Shown here: positions 34,396-41,869 of the stretch, one piece after another
How positions within the stretch are numbered: the first letter of the stretch is position 1
How the letters are laid out: every line of letters begins with the position of its first letter
Assembly (NCBI GenBank): GCA_963779515.1
Contig: CAVZYN010000009.1
Location: forward strand, 124,001 to 188,000
Origin: CAVZYN01 sp963779515
GTDB taxonomy: Bacteria; Pseudomonadota; Alphaproteobacteria; Rhizobiales; Hyphomicrobiaceae
Direction: 5' to 3'
Length of the DNA: 64,000 bases
Made by a program: the position numbers and the translations under genes
The notes under the pieces: model-generated
Told to the model about the DNA's origin: nothing
Databases searched by the model: none
The model's input: the letters and a program-made list of their open reading frames with translations, nothing else

Positions 34396-34509
34396 CCCTC
34401 TCCCTATCGCACTTTCGATGGGGAGAGGGTTAGGGTGAGGGTCGGCCACGTGCTCCGGCGTGTGTTGCCGCCCCTCACCCCGACCCTCTCCCCGCACGCG
34501 GGGAGAGGG
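34396..34509. repeat. Paired palindromic repeats inside the importer operon (copies 4 and 5)
   Basis: Hairpin one has arms CCCTCTCCCTATCG (34396-34409) and CGATGGGGAGAGGG (34416-34429) with one mismatch. Hairpin two has perfect 12-bp arms CCCTCTCCCCGC (34484-34495) and GCGGGGAGAGGG (34498-34509). The interval contains GGGTGAGGGTCGG mirrored by CCCTCACCCCGACC, so the block as a whole is a large inverted repeat. It separates the ATPase genes from the permease genes. Confidence 0.85.
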
Positions 34510-34527
34510 AGCAAACGGGGGACGACG

Positions 34528-35397
34528 ATGGACTGCCAACTCGACGTGTTCTTTCTGGAAGCGCTGCTCAACGGCTTTCTGCTGGCGGGCCTGCTCGCGC
34601 TGCTCGCGCTCGGGCTCAATCTCGTGTTTGGCGTGATCGATGTCGTGTGGATCTGTTACGCCGAACTGGTGATGATCGGCATGTATGGCATCCACTATGC
34701 CTATAAGGGTGGGCTGCCGTTCCTGCTGGCGGCGGTCTTCGGCATCATCCTGGTCGCGATCGCGGGCGCGCTGCTGCACCTCCTCGTCATCCGGCCGGTG
34801 CTCGAAACCGCGCCGATCAATCAGCTGCTGGTGACGGGTGGCGTGCTGTTTTTCCTGCAGGCGGTCGCGACGATGGTGTTCGGCGTCGAGTTCAAGAACA
34901 TCGGCATCAGCCTCGGCTCGTTCAACATCTTGGACATGAGCTTCTCGCGCTCGCGCATCCTCGGCTTCGTCGTCGCGCTGATCGGTATGCTGGCGCTGTG
35001 GCTGTTTTTGACTCGCACGTATCTCGGCACCGCGATCCGCGCGATTGCCCAAGACCGGCAGATCATGCCGCTGATGGGCGTCGACAGCAAAAAAATCTAT
35101 CTCGTGACCTCGGCGGTTGGCGGCGGTCTTGCCGGATTGGCCGCGGCGCTGATGGTGCTCAACTATGACATCTATCCGCAGATCGGGCTGCAATTCGGGC
35201 CGCTGATCTTCATGATCTGCGTGCTCGGCGGGCTCGGCAACATGATCGGCGGTTTCGTCGCAGCCTTCATCATCAGCCAATTCATCGCCGTCGGATCGAG
35301 CTGTTTTCACACCGAGTGGGGTTATGCGGTCGCGTTCCTGTTCTTCATGGGCGCGATCTTCGTGAAGCCGCAGGGTCTGTTCGGAGCCAAATCATGA
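34528..35397 (+). CDS. LIV-type ABC transporter permease (LivH-like)
   Basis: A 289-residue inner-membrane permease with about eight hydrophobic helices. EALLNGFLLAGLLALLALGL at the N-terminus, the loop AIRAIAQDRQIMPLMGVDSKKI (EAA-like ATPase contact) and the C-terminal GGLGNMIGGFVAAFIIS are LivH features. ATG 34528 follows a GGGGGAC sequence just after the palindromic repeats. Its TGA overlaps the next ATG by 4 bases. Confidence 0.94.
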   Translation: MDCQLDVFFLEALLNGFLLAGLLALLALGLNLVFGVIDVVWICYAELVMIGMYGIHYAYKGGLPFLLAAVFGIILVAIAGALLHLLVIRPVLETAPINQLLVTGGVLFFLQAVATMVFGVEFKNIGISLGSFNILDMSFSRSRILGFVVALIGMLALWLFLTRTYLGTAIRAIAQDRQIMPLMGVDSKKIYLVTSAVGGGLAGLAAALMVLNYDIYPQIGLQFGPLIFMICVLGGLGNMIGGFVAAFIISQFIAVGSSCFHTEWGYAVAFLFFMGAIFVKPQGLFGAKS

Positions 35398-36416
35398 GCG
35401 GCCTTCGGCTTTCGCCCGCGGCAATCGTGGGGCTCATCGCGGTGGCTTGCCTGCCGCTGCTGGTGCGCACATTCTTTGGCGGCTCGGAAAAATACTACCT
35501 GCATCTGTTGGTGCAGATCCTGCTGTGGTCGTTCATCTACACAGGCTGGGCGCTGATGGGGCGCTTCGGGCTGACCTCGCTTGGGCACGGCGCGTTCACG
35601 GGGATCGGCGCCTACGGCACGGTGCTGCTGTGGAATTTCGCCGGCATCACGCCGTGGATCGGCATTCCGGTGTCGATCGTCGTGGCGACGATCGTCGGCA
35701 TTCTCGTCGGCTATCCGTGCTTTCGTCTGCGGATCACGGGTCACTATTTCGGTCTGCTGACGCTGGCGCTGACGGAGTTCGTCCGGCTCTGCATCGTGGG
35801 ATTGCGCGATTACACGGGGGGATCGCTCGGGACGCAGCCGAAGCGGTATGGTGACGGCATCTCGCTTTATGCCATGCAGTTCGAGCCCGACCGGATGCTG
35901 TCGTTCTACGTCGCGTTCGTGCTGTGGATGTTTGGGCTTTACGTCTGGCGGCGCGTCGACCAGAGCATGGATCGCTATGCGCTCGATGCGGCGAGCCAGG
36001 ACGAGGATGCGGCGGCGTCCGTCGGCATCGACGTGACGCGGGAAAAACTCAAGATCACGGCGCTGTCGTCGGCGATGTGTGCGCTGGGTGGCGCGATCTT
36101 CGGCCAGTATCAAATGTACATCGGGCCCGACACCGTCGCGGGGCTCGGCACATCGCTCAACATGGTGTTCGCCGTCGTCTCCGGTGGCATGTGGGTGCTG
36201 CTCGGGCCGACGGTCGGGGCGGTGTTCACGCAAGTGCTCTCGGAGGGGTTGCGCGTTGCGATCCAGAGTTCGGCGGGGCTCAAGTCGGTGCTCGGATCGG
36301 CCGCGCTCGCGCTCGACAGCGCCATCTACGGCCTGCTGCTGATCCTCTTCATCATCTACATGCCGAAGGGCATTCTCGGCACGATCCAGGAGCGGTGGCA
36401 GGCGGCGCGGAAGTGA
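35394..36416 (+). CDS. LIV-type ABC transporter permease (LivM-like)
   Basis: A 340-residue permease with about nine to ten helices, coupled to the LivH-like gene by an ATGA overlap. WALMGRFGLTSLGHGAFTGIGAYG and RYALDAASQDEDAAASVGIDVTREK (ATPase contact loop) are typical of LivM. It completes the five-component importer: one binding protein, two ATPases and two permeases. The next gene is a separate toxin-antitoxin pair. Confidence 0.94.
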   Translation: MSGLRLSPAAIVGLIAVACLPLLVRTFFGGSEKYYLHLLVQILLWSFIYTGWALMGRFGLTSLGHGAFTGIGAYGTVLLWNFAGITPWIGIPVSIVVATIVGILVGYPCFRLRITGHYFGLLTLALTEFVRLCIVGLRDYTGGSLGTQPKRYGDGISLYAMQFEPDRMLSFYVAFVLWMFGLYVWRRVDQSMDRYALDAASQDEDAAASVGIDVTREKLKITALSSAMCALGGAIFGQYQMYIGPDTVAGLGTSLNMVFAVVSGGMWVLLGPTVGAVFTQVLSEGLRVAIQSSAGLKSVLGSAALALDSAIYGLLLILFIIYMPKGILGTIQERWQAARK

Positions 36417-36441
36417 TCGATTGTGCCGTCTTTTCAGCAAC

Positions 36442-36461
36442 CCAGCTGACTGGTAAGCTGG
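36442..36461. promoter_or_regulatory. Candidate operator of the VapBC-like pair
   Basis: CCAGCT (36442-36447) and AGCTGG (36456-36461) form an inverted repeat with an 8-base spacer, five bases before the antitoxin ATG. Ribbon-helix-helix antitoxins of vapBC-type operons repress from such sites, so binding here would also block ribosome access to the message start. Confidence 0.45.
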
Positions 36462-36466
36462 TTCTT

Positions 36467-36772
36467 ATGAAAACGACCATTGATTTACCTGACGACCTGG
36501 TGCGCGAGGTGAAGCTACGCGCCCTCATGGAGCGACGCACATTGCGAGATCTGGTCGCGGACTTCATCCGCCAAGGCCTTGGCATGTCCAGTCCAGGCAC
36601 GCCGGACGGTGCACCATCGGGCTCGCACGTGACGGTTGGAGCCAACAGCCTACCCGTCATTCGTTGCCCTATCGATGCGCCTGCCGCTCGCATGAGGCCT
36701 GAAGACCTGCTCGAACTCGAACAACAGGCACAAGCTGCAGAGGACCGTCGCTTTGCCCGGCGCCCTGTTTGA
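36467..36772 (+). CDS. Ribbon-helix-helix antitoxin of a VapBC-like pair
   Basis: A 101-residue protein. N-terminal MKTTIDLPDDLVREVKLRAL and RRTLRDLVADFIRQGL form a ribbon-helix-helix DNA-binding domain; the C-terminal half (MRPEDLLELEQQAQAAEDRR) is the probable toxin-binding tail. The reading frame overlaps the following PIN-domain gene by 20 bases. An inverted repeat lies directly upstream. Confidence 0.85.
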   Translation: MKTTIDLPDDLVREVKLRALMERRTLRDLVADFIRQGLGMSSPGTPDGAPSGSHVTVGANSLPVIRCPIDAPAARMRPEDLLELEQQAQAAEDRRFARRPV

Positions 36773-37220
36773 CACCAATGCTTGGTTGGCAGCGATTTTC
36801 TCCAGCCATCCGTTCCACGCTATTGCTCAGAATATCTTGCAGGCTGCAACGCCGCCCGAGCCGGCTGTCTTCTGCCGGTCGACGCAACAGAACTTTCTGC
36901 GACTGGCGTCTACGCCCGCACTTTTGCAGGTCTACGGAGCAGCCGGAATGACCAACCGAGACGCGTTGGCCGCTCTTGATGCATTGCAAGCGCTGCCGCA
37001 AGTGCACGTCGCCGAAGAACCGCCCGGCGTTTTTGAGCTTTGGCGCAGGTTCGCCGACCTCGGTACCGCATCGCCGAAAGTGTGGATGGATGCTTATCTT
37101 ACCGCCTTCGCGGTTGCTGGCGGATTGCGTTTGGTCACGCTGGATCGCGGCTTCCAAAACTTCGTGCCGCGAGGACTTGCCCTGACGTTGATTAGCTGGT
37201 CAACGCTGACGCCTGGATAG
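36753..37220 (+). CDS. PIN-domain toxin (VapC-like ribonuclease)
   Basis: A 155-residue PIN-domain protein. The first acidic residue is in LFDTNAWLA at the very N-terminus, TQQNFLRLAS carries the second conserved region, and WMDAYLTAFAVAGGLRLVTLDRGF supplies the C-terminal acidic cluster of the Mg-dependent RNase site. It starts at TTG 36753, with AGAGGA 8 bases upstream inside the antitoxin gene; no later start would keep the first aspartate. VapC-type toxins cleave tRNA or rRNA; the target here is unknown. Confidence 0.88.
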   Translation: MPGALFDTNAWLAAIFSSHPFHAIAQNILQAATPPEPAVFCRSTQQNFLRLASTPALLQVYGAAGMTNRDALAALDALQALPQVHVAEEPPGVFELWRRFADLGTASPKVWMDAYLTAFAVAGGLRLVTLDRGFQNFVPRGLALTLISWSTLTPG

Positions 37221-37231
37221 AGCTGAGATCG

Positions 37232-37705
37232 ATGGCCAAGAAGCCACCTGCCCCCACGCCCGTCTCTACCGGCTTCTGGCTGCTGAAGTCGGAGCCGGAC
37301 GTGTTTTCGTGGGAGATGCAGAAGTCGCGCGGGGCCAAAGGCGAGCCCTGGACGGGTGTGCGCAACTATCTCGCGCGCAACAACATGCGGGCCATGAAGC
37401 TTGGGGATCTCGGCTTCTTCTATCACTCCAACGAGGGCAAGGAGATCGTCGGGATCGTACGCGTGATCGCGCTCGCGCACCCGGATAAGGACGATACGAC
37501 CGGGACGTGGGAGTGCGTCGATGTCGAAGCGGTCTGCGATGTGCCGAAGCCGGTGGGTCTCGCAGCGGTGAAGGCCAACGCGAAGCTCGTGAAGATGGCG
37601 CTGGTGACGTCGATGCGGCTGTCGGTGCAGCCGGTGACGGCGGACGAGTGGGTGGAGGTCTGCCGCATGGGCGGGCTCGATCCGAAAAAGATCGGGCGCA
37701 GATGA
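37232..37705 (+). CDS. EVE-domain protein
   Basis: A 157-residue EVE-domain protein (PUA-like fold, relatives of eukaryotic THYN1), thought to bind modified bases in DNA or RNA. FWLLKSEPDVFSWEM, WTGVRNYLARNNMRAMKLGDLGFFYHS and IVGIVRVIALAHPD are diagnostic. Its stop overlaps the ATG of the next methyltransferase gene by 4 bases, placing an EVE reader and two methyltransferases in one coupled unit. It begins 11 bases after the PIN toxin. Confidence 0.93.
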   Translation: MAKKPPAPTPVSTGFWLLKSEPDVFSWEMQKSRGAKGEPWTGVRNYLARNNMRAMKLGDLGFFYHSNEGKEIVGIVRVIALAHPDKDDTTGTWECVDVEAVCDVPKPVGLAAVKANAKLVKMALVTSMRLSVQPVTADEWVEVCRMGGLDPKKIGRR

Positions 37706-38349
37706 GTCCCGAGGATGCGCATCGCCTGATTCACGCGCATACGACCGTCCAGTCGCTGAAGCTTGTCCCGGAACTCAAGTTGCGCCTTGCGGTGCGGCCG
37801 CAAAAGATTTGGGAAGACATCGAGAGGGTTGCGACCGATCCATTGGCGGCGCGTCCGTTCTGGGCGTTCGCGTGGCCCGGTGGACAGGCCACCGCCAGGT
37901 TTCTTCTTGATAATCCTCAGTGGGTCGCGGGCAAGTCGGTGCTGGATCTCGGCTGCGGCTCGGGGATCGGTGCGGTTGCGGCGCTACGGGCCGGCGCGCG
38001 CCGGGTGCTGGCGAACGATATCGACCCTTTGGCCGTGCATGCCGCGGCGCTGAACGCACAGATCAATGGCGTTGTGTTGGACACGAGCACGCAAGATCTT
38101 CTTGGTGGCGCACCGGAGGGCATCGGTCTGATCCTGTTGTCCGACGTCGTCTATGAACCCGAGCTTGCCACGCGCGTCGCCGGATTTGTCGAAGACGCCC
38201 GCAAGCGCGGAATTCCGGTCTTATTCGGCGATCGGGGAGAGACGCGGTTGCCGAAAGCGCCGAAGGCGCGCCTGGCGCGCTATCCCGCCAACGTCGTCCC
38301 GGAAATGCACCTGCAGTTCGAGCAGGGCATCGTGTGGCAATTGGTATGA
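37702..38349 (+). CDS. Class I methyltransferase, ETF-beta lysine methyltransferase-like (paralogue A)
   Basis: A 215-residue SAM-dependent methyltransferase. RPFWAFAWPGGQATARFLLDN, the SAM loop VLDLGCGSGIGAVAA, LANDIDPLAVHAAALNAQ and the catalytic-region LLSDVVYEPEL match the METTL20/EtfB lysine methyltransferase group, often auto-annotated as PrmA-like or nicotinamide N-methyltransferase-like. The start overlaps the EVE-domain stop (ATGA) and its own stop overlaps the next paralogue (ATGA). The protein substrate is inferred from family only. Confidence 0.85.
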   Translation: MSPEDAHRLIHAHTTVQSLKLVPELKLRLAVRPQKIWEDIERVATDPLAARPFWAFAWPGGQATARFLLDNPQWVAGKSVLDLGCGSGIGAVAALRAGARRVLANDIDPLAVHAAALNAQINGVVLDTSTQDLLGGAPEGIGLILLSDVVYEPELATRVAGFVEDARKRGIPVLFGDRGETRLPKAPKARLARYPANVVPEMHLQFEQGIVWQLV

Positions 38350-39014
38350 GCGAGGATCGAGATCGTTCGGCGCCGACGAACTGGGCGGCCTTCATTCGCG
38401 CCAACACCAAGCTGCTGTCGCCGCCACTGGTGCCAGAGATAAAGTTGCACCTTGCGGAAGAGACTTTGCCGATCTGGCAGAAGACTGAAGACGAGTTGGG
38501 CGCAATGAATGTGCCGCCGCCGTTCTGGGCGTTCGCGTGGGCGGGCGGGCAGGCGTTGGCGCGGTATCTGCTCGACACGCCCGAGATCAGCGGCGGCAAG
38601 CGCGTGCTCGATCTTGGCGCCGGATCGGGTTTGACGGCGATTGCGCCGATGCTCAGGGGCGCGGCAGGCGTCGTTGCCAATGATGTCGATGCGATTGCGC
38701 TGGTTGCGTGCGCGCTGAATGCGGCGGTGAACGGAGTCACAATCGAGACCAGCTGCGATGATCTGTTGCAGACGGAGCCGGAGGCGTTCGATGTCGTGCT
38801 GGTTGGCGACCTTTTCTATGAGCGCGCACTTGCGGATAAGGTGCTGACCTACATTAACGTCGCGGCGTCGCGCGGGGCGGTCGTGTTGATCGGCGATCCG
38901 CAGCGGAGTTATTTTCCGCGGGGGCGTTTCAGCAAAGTGGCCGACTACCGCGTGCCAGTGACGCGCGAACTCGAGGATGCCGAGATCAAACAGACGGCGG
39001 TGTGGCGGGTTTGA
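38346..39014 (+). CDS. Class I methyltransferase, ETF-beta lysine methyltransferase-like (paralogue B)
   Basis: A 222-residue paralogue of the preceding gene, coupled to it. PPFWAFAWAGGQALARYLLDT, VLDLGAGSGLTAIAP, VANDVDAIALVACALNA and LVGDLFYERALADKV align directly with paralogue A, but overall identity is moderate, so the duplication is old. Both SAM loops are intact, so both are probably active, perhaps on different targets. The ATG at 38346 overlaps the previous stop. Confidence 0.86.
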   Translation: MSEDRDRSAPTNWAAFIRANTKLLSPPLVPEIKLHLAEETLPIWQKTEDELGAMNVPPPFWAFAWAGGQALARYLLDTPEISGGKRVLDLGAGSGLTAIAPMLRGAAGVVANDVDAIALVACALNAAVNGVTIETSCDDLLQTEPEAFDVVLVGDLFYERALADKVLTYINVAASRGAVVLIGDPQRSYFPRGRFSKVADYRVPVTRELEDAEIKQTAVWRV

Positions 39015-39024
39015 TCTTTGTTGG

Positions 39025-39336
39025 TTAGACACCGACGAAAACGATATCGAGCGCTCGCCGAACCTCGTAGTTTTTGCTCACTATTGTGCCGATGCTTTCG
39101 CCAATGCTCGCTTTGGACACCACACTCAAGCGATCGACAATGAGCCGATACTTCCGGCCTTGAAAGCTGATTGATGGGCGCATGGCACCGATGGCTGGCA
39201 GCTCGGCCTCCGGCAACAGCGGTGCGACGACGCGAGTCGCCAAATCGGATGTTAGATTGCTCTGCAAGATTACAACAAATGGTGCCTTCGCGCGAGCCAA
39301 TGGCGCTTTCATGCGGCAAATATCGAATTGCCGCAT
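39025..39336 (-). CDS. ccdB: CcdB-family toxin (gyrase inhibitor)
   Basis: A 103-residue CcdB-like protein. MRQFDICRM at the start, VVILQSNLTSDLATRVVAPLLP and the ending RRALDIVFVGV follow the CcdB pattern; in F-plasmid CcdB the C-terminal W-G-I motif contacts GyrA, here replaced by V-G-V, so the target contact may differ. The ATG shares a base with the antitoxin stop (TAATG). It is located on the chromosome next to fumC. Confidence 0.85.
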   Translation of the reverse strand: MRQFDICRMKAPLARAKAPFVVILQSNLTSDLATRVVAPLLPEAELPAIGAMRPSISFQGRKYRLIVDRLSVVSKASIGESIGTIVSKNYEVRRALDIVFVGV

Positions 39337-39578
39337 TACCAACCCCGGTATCGGTCGGCCCATAGGCCATTCCGTTCCAACTCTGCGTTGCTCGCGTTGA
39401 TTGCGGCCCAATTCTGCTCGCGCCAGGCCTGTTCGCGATGGGTGCGCAGCTGTTCCGTCAGCGCGCGCTCGAGCACGGCCGACAGGTTCGTTCCGGCGGC
39501 TTTGGCCTCGGCGGCGAGGCCAGCGTCGATGGAGAGATTGACGGCTTTCTTTTTTGGTTTTGACGGCCGATCCTGCAT
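39336..39578 (-). CDS. ccdA: CcdA-family antitoxin
   Basis: An 80-residue antitoxin. KKAVNLSIDAGLAAEAKAAG is the ribbon-helix-helix DNA-binding part; the C-terminal LRTHREQAWREQNWAAINAS and YRGW is the flexible CcdB-binding tail. The start at 39578 has GGAGGG a few bases upstream. Translation is coupled to ccdB through the TAATG overlap. Confidence 0.9.
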   Translation of the reverse strand: MQDRPSKPKKKAVNLSIDAGLAAEAKAAGTNLSAVLERALTEQLRTHREQAWREQNWAAINASNAELERNGLWADRYRGW

Positions 39579-39594
39579 TGCGCCCTCCAAATCA

Positions 39595-39613
39595 ATGCGC
39601 ATTCGATATGCGC
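39595..39613. promoter_or_regulatory. Candidate ccdAB operator
   Basis: ATGCGCAT (39595-39602) is a perfect 8-bp palindrome, followed after a few bases by a second related ATATGCGC (39606-39613) and a further GATATGC. CcdA dimers bind tandem short palindromes in their promoter, and this array lies 17 bases upstream of the ccdA start. Confidence 0.45.
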
Positions 39614-39643
39614 ACGATATGCAAAGGCGCGCGGGTCGTCAAA

Positions 39644-41035
39644 TTACACGCCGGGACCGATCATCTTTTCCGGCCGCACGATGGCGTCGAAGTCGGCGCC
39701 GCTGATGCCTTCCTTCAAGGCTTCTTCGCGCAACGTCGTGCCGTTCTTGTGGGCGGTCTTGGCGATCTTCGCCGCTTTGTCGTAGCCATACTTCGGCGCG
39801 AGCGCGGTGACGAGCATCAACGAGCGATCGAGGCCGGCCTTGATGTTGTCTTCGCGCGCCTCGATGCCGACGACGCAATTGTCGGTGAACGAGATCGCGG
39901 CATCGGCGATGAGACGCACCGATTGCAGGAAGTTGTAGGCCATTACGGGATTGAAGACGTTCAATTCGAAGTGGCCCTGGGAGCCGGCGAAGGTGAGTGC
40001 CGAATGGTTCCCGAAGACGTGTGCGCACACCATCGTCAGTGCTTCGCACTGGGTCGGGTTGACCTTGCCGGGCATGATGGACGAGCCAGGCTCGTTCTCT
40101 GGCAGCGACAATTCGCCGAGGCCGGAGCGGGGGCCTGATCCCAGGAACCGGATGTCGTTTGCAATCTTGAACAGGGACGCTGCGACAGTGTTGATGGCGC
40201 CGTGCGTCATCACCATTGCGTCGTGGGCGGCGAGCGCTTCGAATTTGTTTGGGGCGGTGGTGAAGGGCAACTTTGTGATCGCGGCGATGCGTTCAGCGAC
40301 CTTCTCCGCAAAACCGATGGGCGCGTTCAACCCAGTGCCGACGGCGGTGCCGCCCTGGGCGAGTTCCATCAGCATCGGCAGCGTCTGTTCGATGCGCTTG
40401 ATGCCGTTTTCGATCTGGCGGGCGTAGCCGCCGAACTCCTGGCCGAGCGTCAAGGGCGTCGCGTCCTGCGTGTGGGTGCGGCCGATCTTGATGATGCCGC
40501 TCCAAGCTTTTGCTTTGGCGTCGAGCGCTTGGTGCAGATGTTTCAATGCCGGGATCAGGTCGTGCACGATCTGCTCGGCGCAGGCGACGTGCATCGCCGT
40601 CGGATAGGTGTCGTTCGACGACTGGCTCATGTTGACGTGGTCGTTCGGATGCACGGGCTTCTTGGAGCCCATGACGCCGCCGAGCATCTCGATGGCGCGG
40701 TTCGAGATCACCTCGTTGGCGTTCATGTTCGATTGCGTGCCGGAGCCTGTCTGCCAGACGACGAGCGGGAAATGGTCGTCGAGTTTGCCGTCGATCACCT
40801 CTTGCGCCGCTTTGACGATCGTGTCGGCGACGCTCTTGTCGAGTTTGCCGAGGGCCATGTTGGTTTCAGCGGCGGCGCGCTTGACGATGCCGAGGCCGCG
40901 GATCACGGGCTTGGGCTGGCGTTCCCAGCCGATCTTGAAGTTGCCGAGCGAGCGTTGTGCCTGGGCGCCCCAGTAGCGGTCTGCTGCGACTTCGATCGGT
41001 CCGAAGGTGTCGGTTTCGGTGCGGGTTTTGGTCAT
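39644..41035 (-). CDS. fumC: Fumarate hydratase class II
   Basis: A 463-residue oxygen-stable fumarase of the TCA cycle. TGSGTQSNMNANEVI, NDHVNMSQSSNDTYPTAMH, the catalytic-region TQDATPLTLGQEF and the signature GSSIMPGKVNPTQCE are all intact, and the length is normal. Start 41035 begins MTKTRTETDTFGPIEV with GAGG five bases upstream. The first 110 codons are duplicated at 42239-42567, with one coding difference (Lys to Met). Confidence 0.96.
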   Translation of the reverse strand: MTKTRTETDTFGPIEVAADRYWGAQAQRSLGNFKIGWERQPKPVIRGLGIVKRAAAETNMALGKLDKSVADTIVKAAQEVIDGKLDDHFPLVVWQTGSGTQSNMNANEVISNRAIEMLGGVMGSKKPVHPNDHVNMSQSSNDTYPTAMHVACAEQIVHDLIPALKHLHQALDAKAKAWSGIIKIGRTHTQDATPLTLGQEFGGYARQIENGIKRIEQTLPMLMELAQGGTAVGTGLNAPIGFAEKVAERIAAITKLPFTTAPNKFEALAAHDAMVMTHGAINTVAASLFKIANDIRFLGSGPRSGLGELSLPENEPGSSIMPGKVNPTQCEALTMVCAHVFGNHSALTFAGSQGHFELNVFNPVMAYNFLQSVRLIADAAISFTDNCVVGIEAREDNIKAGLDRSLMLVTALAPKYGYDKAAKIAKTAHKNGTTLREEALKEGISGADFDAIVRPEKMIGPGV

Positions 41036-41128
41036 GGCGGCCTCGGGCATGCTCGGGATCGGGGCTCGGGACGTGAGCGCCGGCCCCGGCATAATCCGGC
41101 GACCCGATAAAGGCAAGGAAGGGCGCGG

Positions 41129-41476
41129 TCATTTCAATCTCTGACCATCGGAGAATTCGATCAGTCGATCACCCGCTTCGAGTGCTACGACCACGCTTGG
41201 CCAAAGCTGCTCGAATATTTCGATCAATCGAGCATTCGAAACATTGCCGACACGGACGAGGATGATTCGCGGGCCTTGGGCATCTTGCGCGTGAAGCAGT
41301 ACGAAGTCATCGTCCTTGGTGACAATGACAGCATCAAGCGTGATCGCTTCTGCCCAGATCCGTTGATCTGTGGCATTCTGTAGGCCAATATCTTTGACAT
41401 GAATGCCCTCGACACTTTGCGCCGTTAGCCATCGCGCCAGCGCTACGGGCAACTGTTCGTCAACGAGACATCGCAT
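41129..41476 (-). CDS. DUF5615 PIN-like protein (probable toxin)
   Basis: A 115-residue protein of the DUF5615 family, a small PIN-like fold. MRCLVDEQLPVALARWL at the N-terminus holds the first acidic residue, VIVTKDDDFVLL the second, and RIILVRVGNVSNARLIEIFE the family end. It is paired with a DUF433 gene that overlaps its start by 17 bases, the usual toxin-antitoxin arrangement for these families. A decayed copy lies at about 42660-43000. Confidence 0.82.
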   Translation of the reverse strand: MRCLVDEQLPVALARWLTAQSVEGIHVKDIGLQNATDQRIWAEAITLDAVIVTKDDDFVLLHAQDAQGPRIILVRVGNVSNARLIEIFEQLWPSVVVALEAGDRLIEFSDGQRLK

Positions 41477-41729
41477 CTTCGCCGACCACGAGGACGCGCT
41501 TGTCGGTGATCGCGGCGGCGTAGCCTAAGCACGCTGTGATATCGGCATCCTCGAGTTCGTCGTAATCCTTCAAGATGTCTTGGCGGGTCATTCCAGCGGC
41601 AAGCAGGCCGAGAACATCTGTTACGCGAATGCGCATGCCACGAATACACGGACGACCGCCGCACTGGGCCGGGTTGATCGTGATGCGGTCGAAATCTGTA
41701 AAATCAGTCGTCTTGGAGGGCGCGTTCAT
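41460..41729 (-). CDS. DUF433 protein (probable antitoxin)
   Basis: An 89-residue DUF433 protein. FDRITINPAQCGGRPCIRGMRIRVTDVL and AAGMTRQDILKDYDELEDADITACL are the characteristic two halves (a winged-helix-like DNA-binding fold). It lies upstream of and overlaps the DUF5615 gene, forming a VapBC-like module. The start at 41729 follows CTCC on the plus strand (GGAG in sense), with an alternative 10 codons upstream. Confidence 0.85.
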   Translation of the reverse strand: MNAPSKTTDFTDFDRITINPAQCGGRPCIRGMRIRVTDVLGLLAAGMTRQDILKDYDELEDADITACLGYAAAITDKRVLVVGEDAMSR

Positions 41730-41869
41730 CGGACGCCTCGTGCAGCGGAGGAGTGTCACCCTATCATGTCTTGACTGCTGGCGTCATCGGGCAAATTGCA
41801 CAACAGCAATTGAATACTCTTGGCGTGTTGACGCGAGACGCGAGCTTCAGTGCAGCGGTTTGCCCGGCC

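Noticed and set aside
36753..37220. Reading the PIN-domain gene as truncated because it lacks an ATG start
   Set aside because: The TTG at 36753 has an AGAGGA at correct spacing and preserves the first catalytic aspartate, so the gene appears complete.
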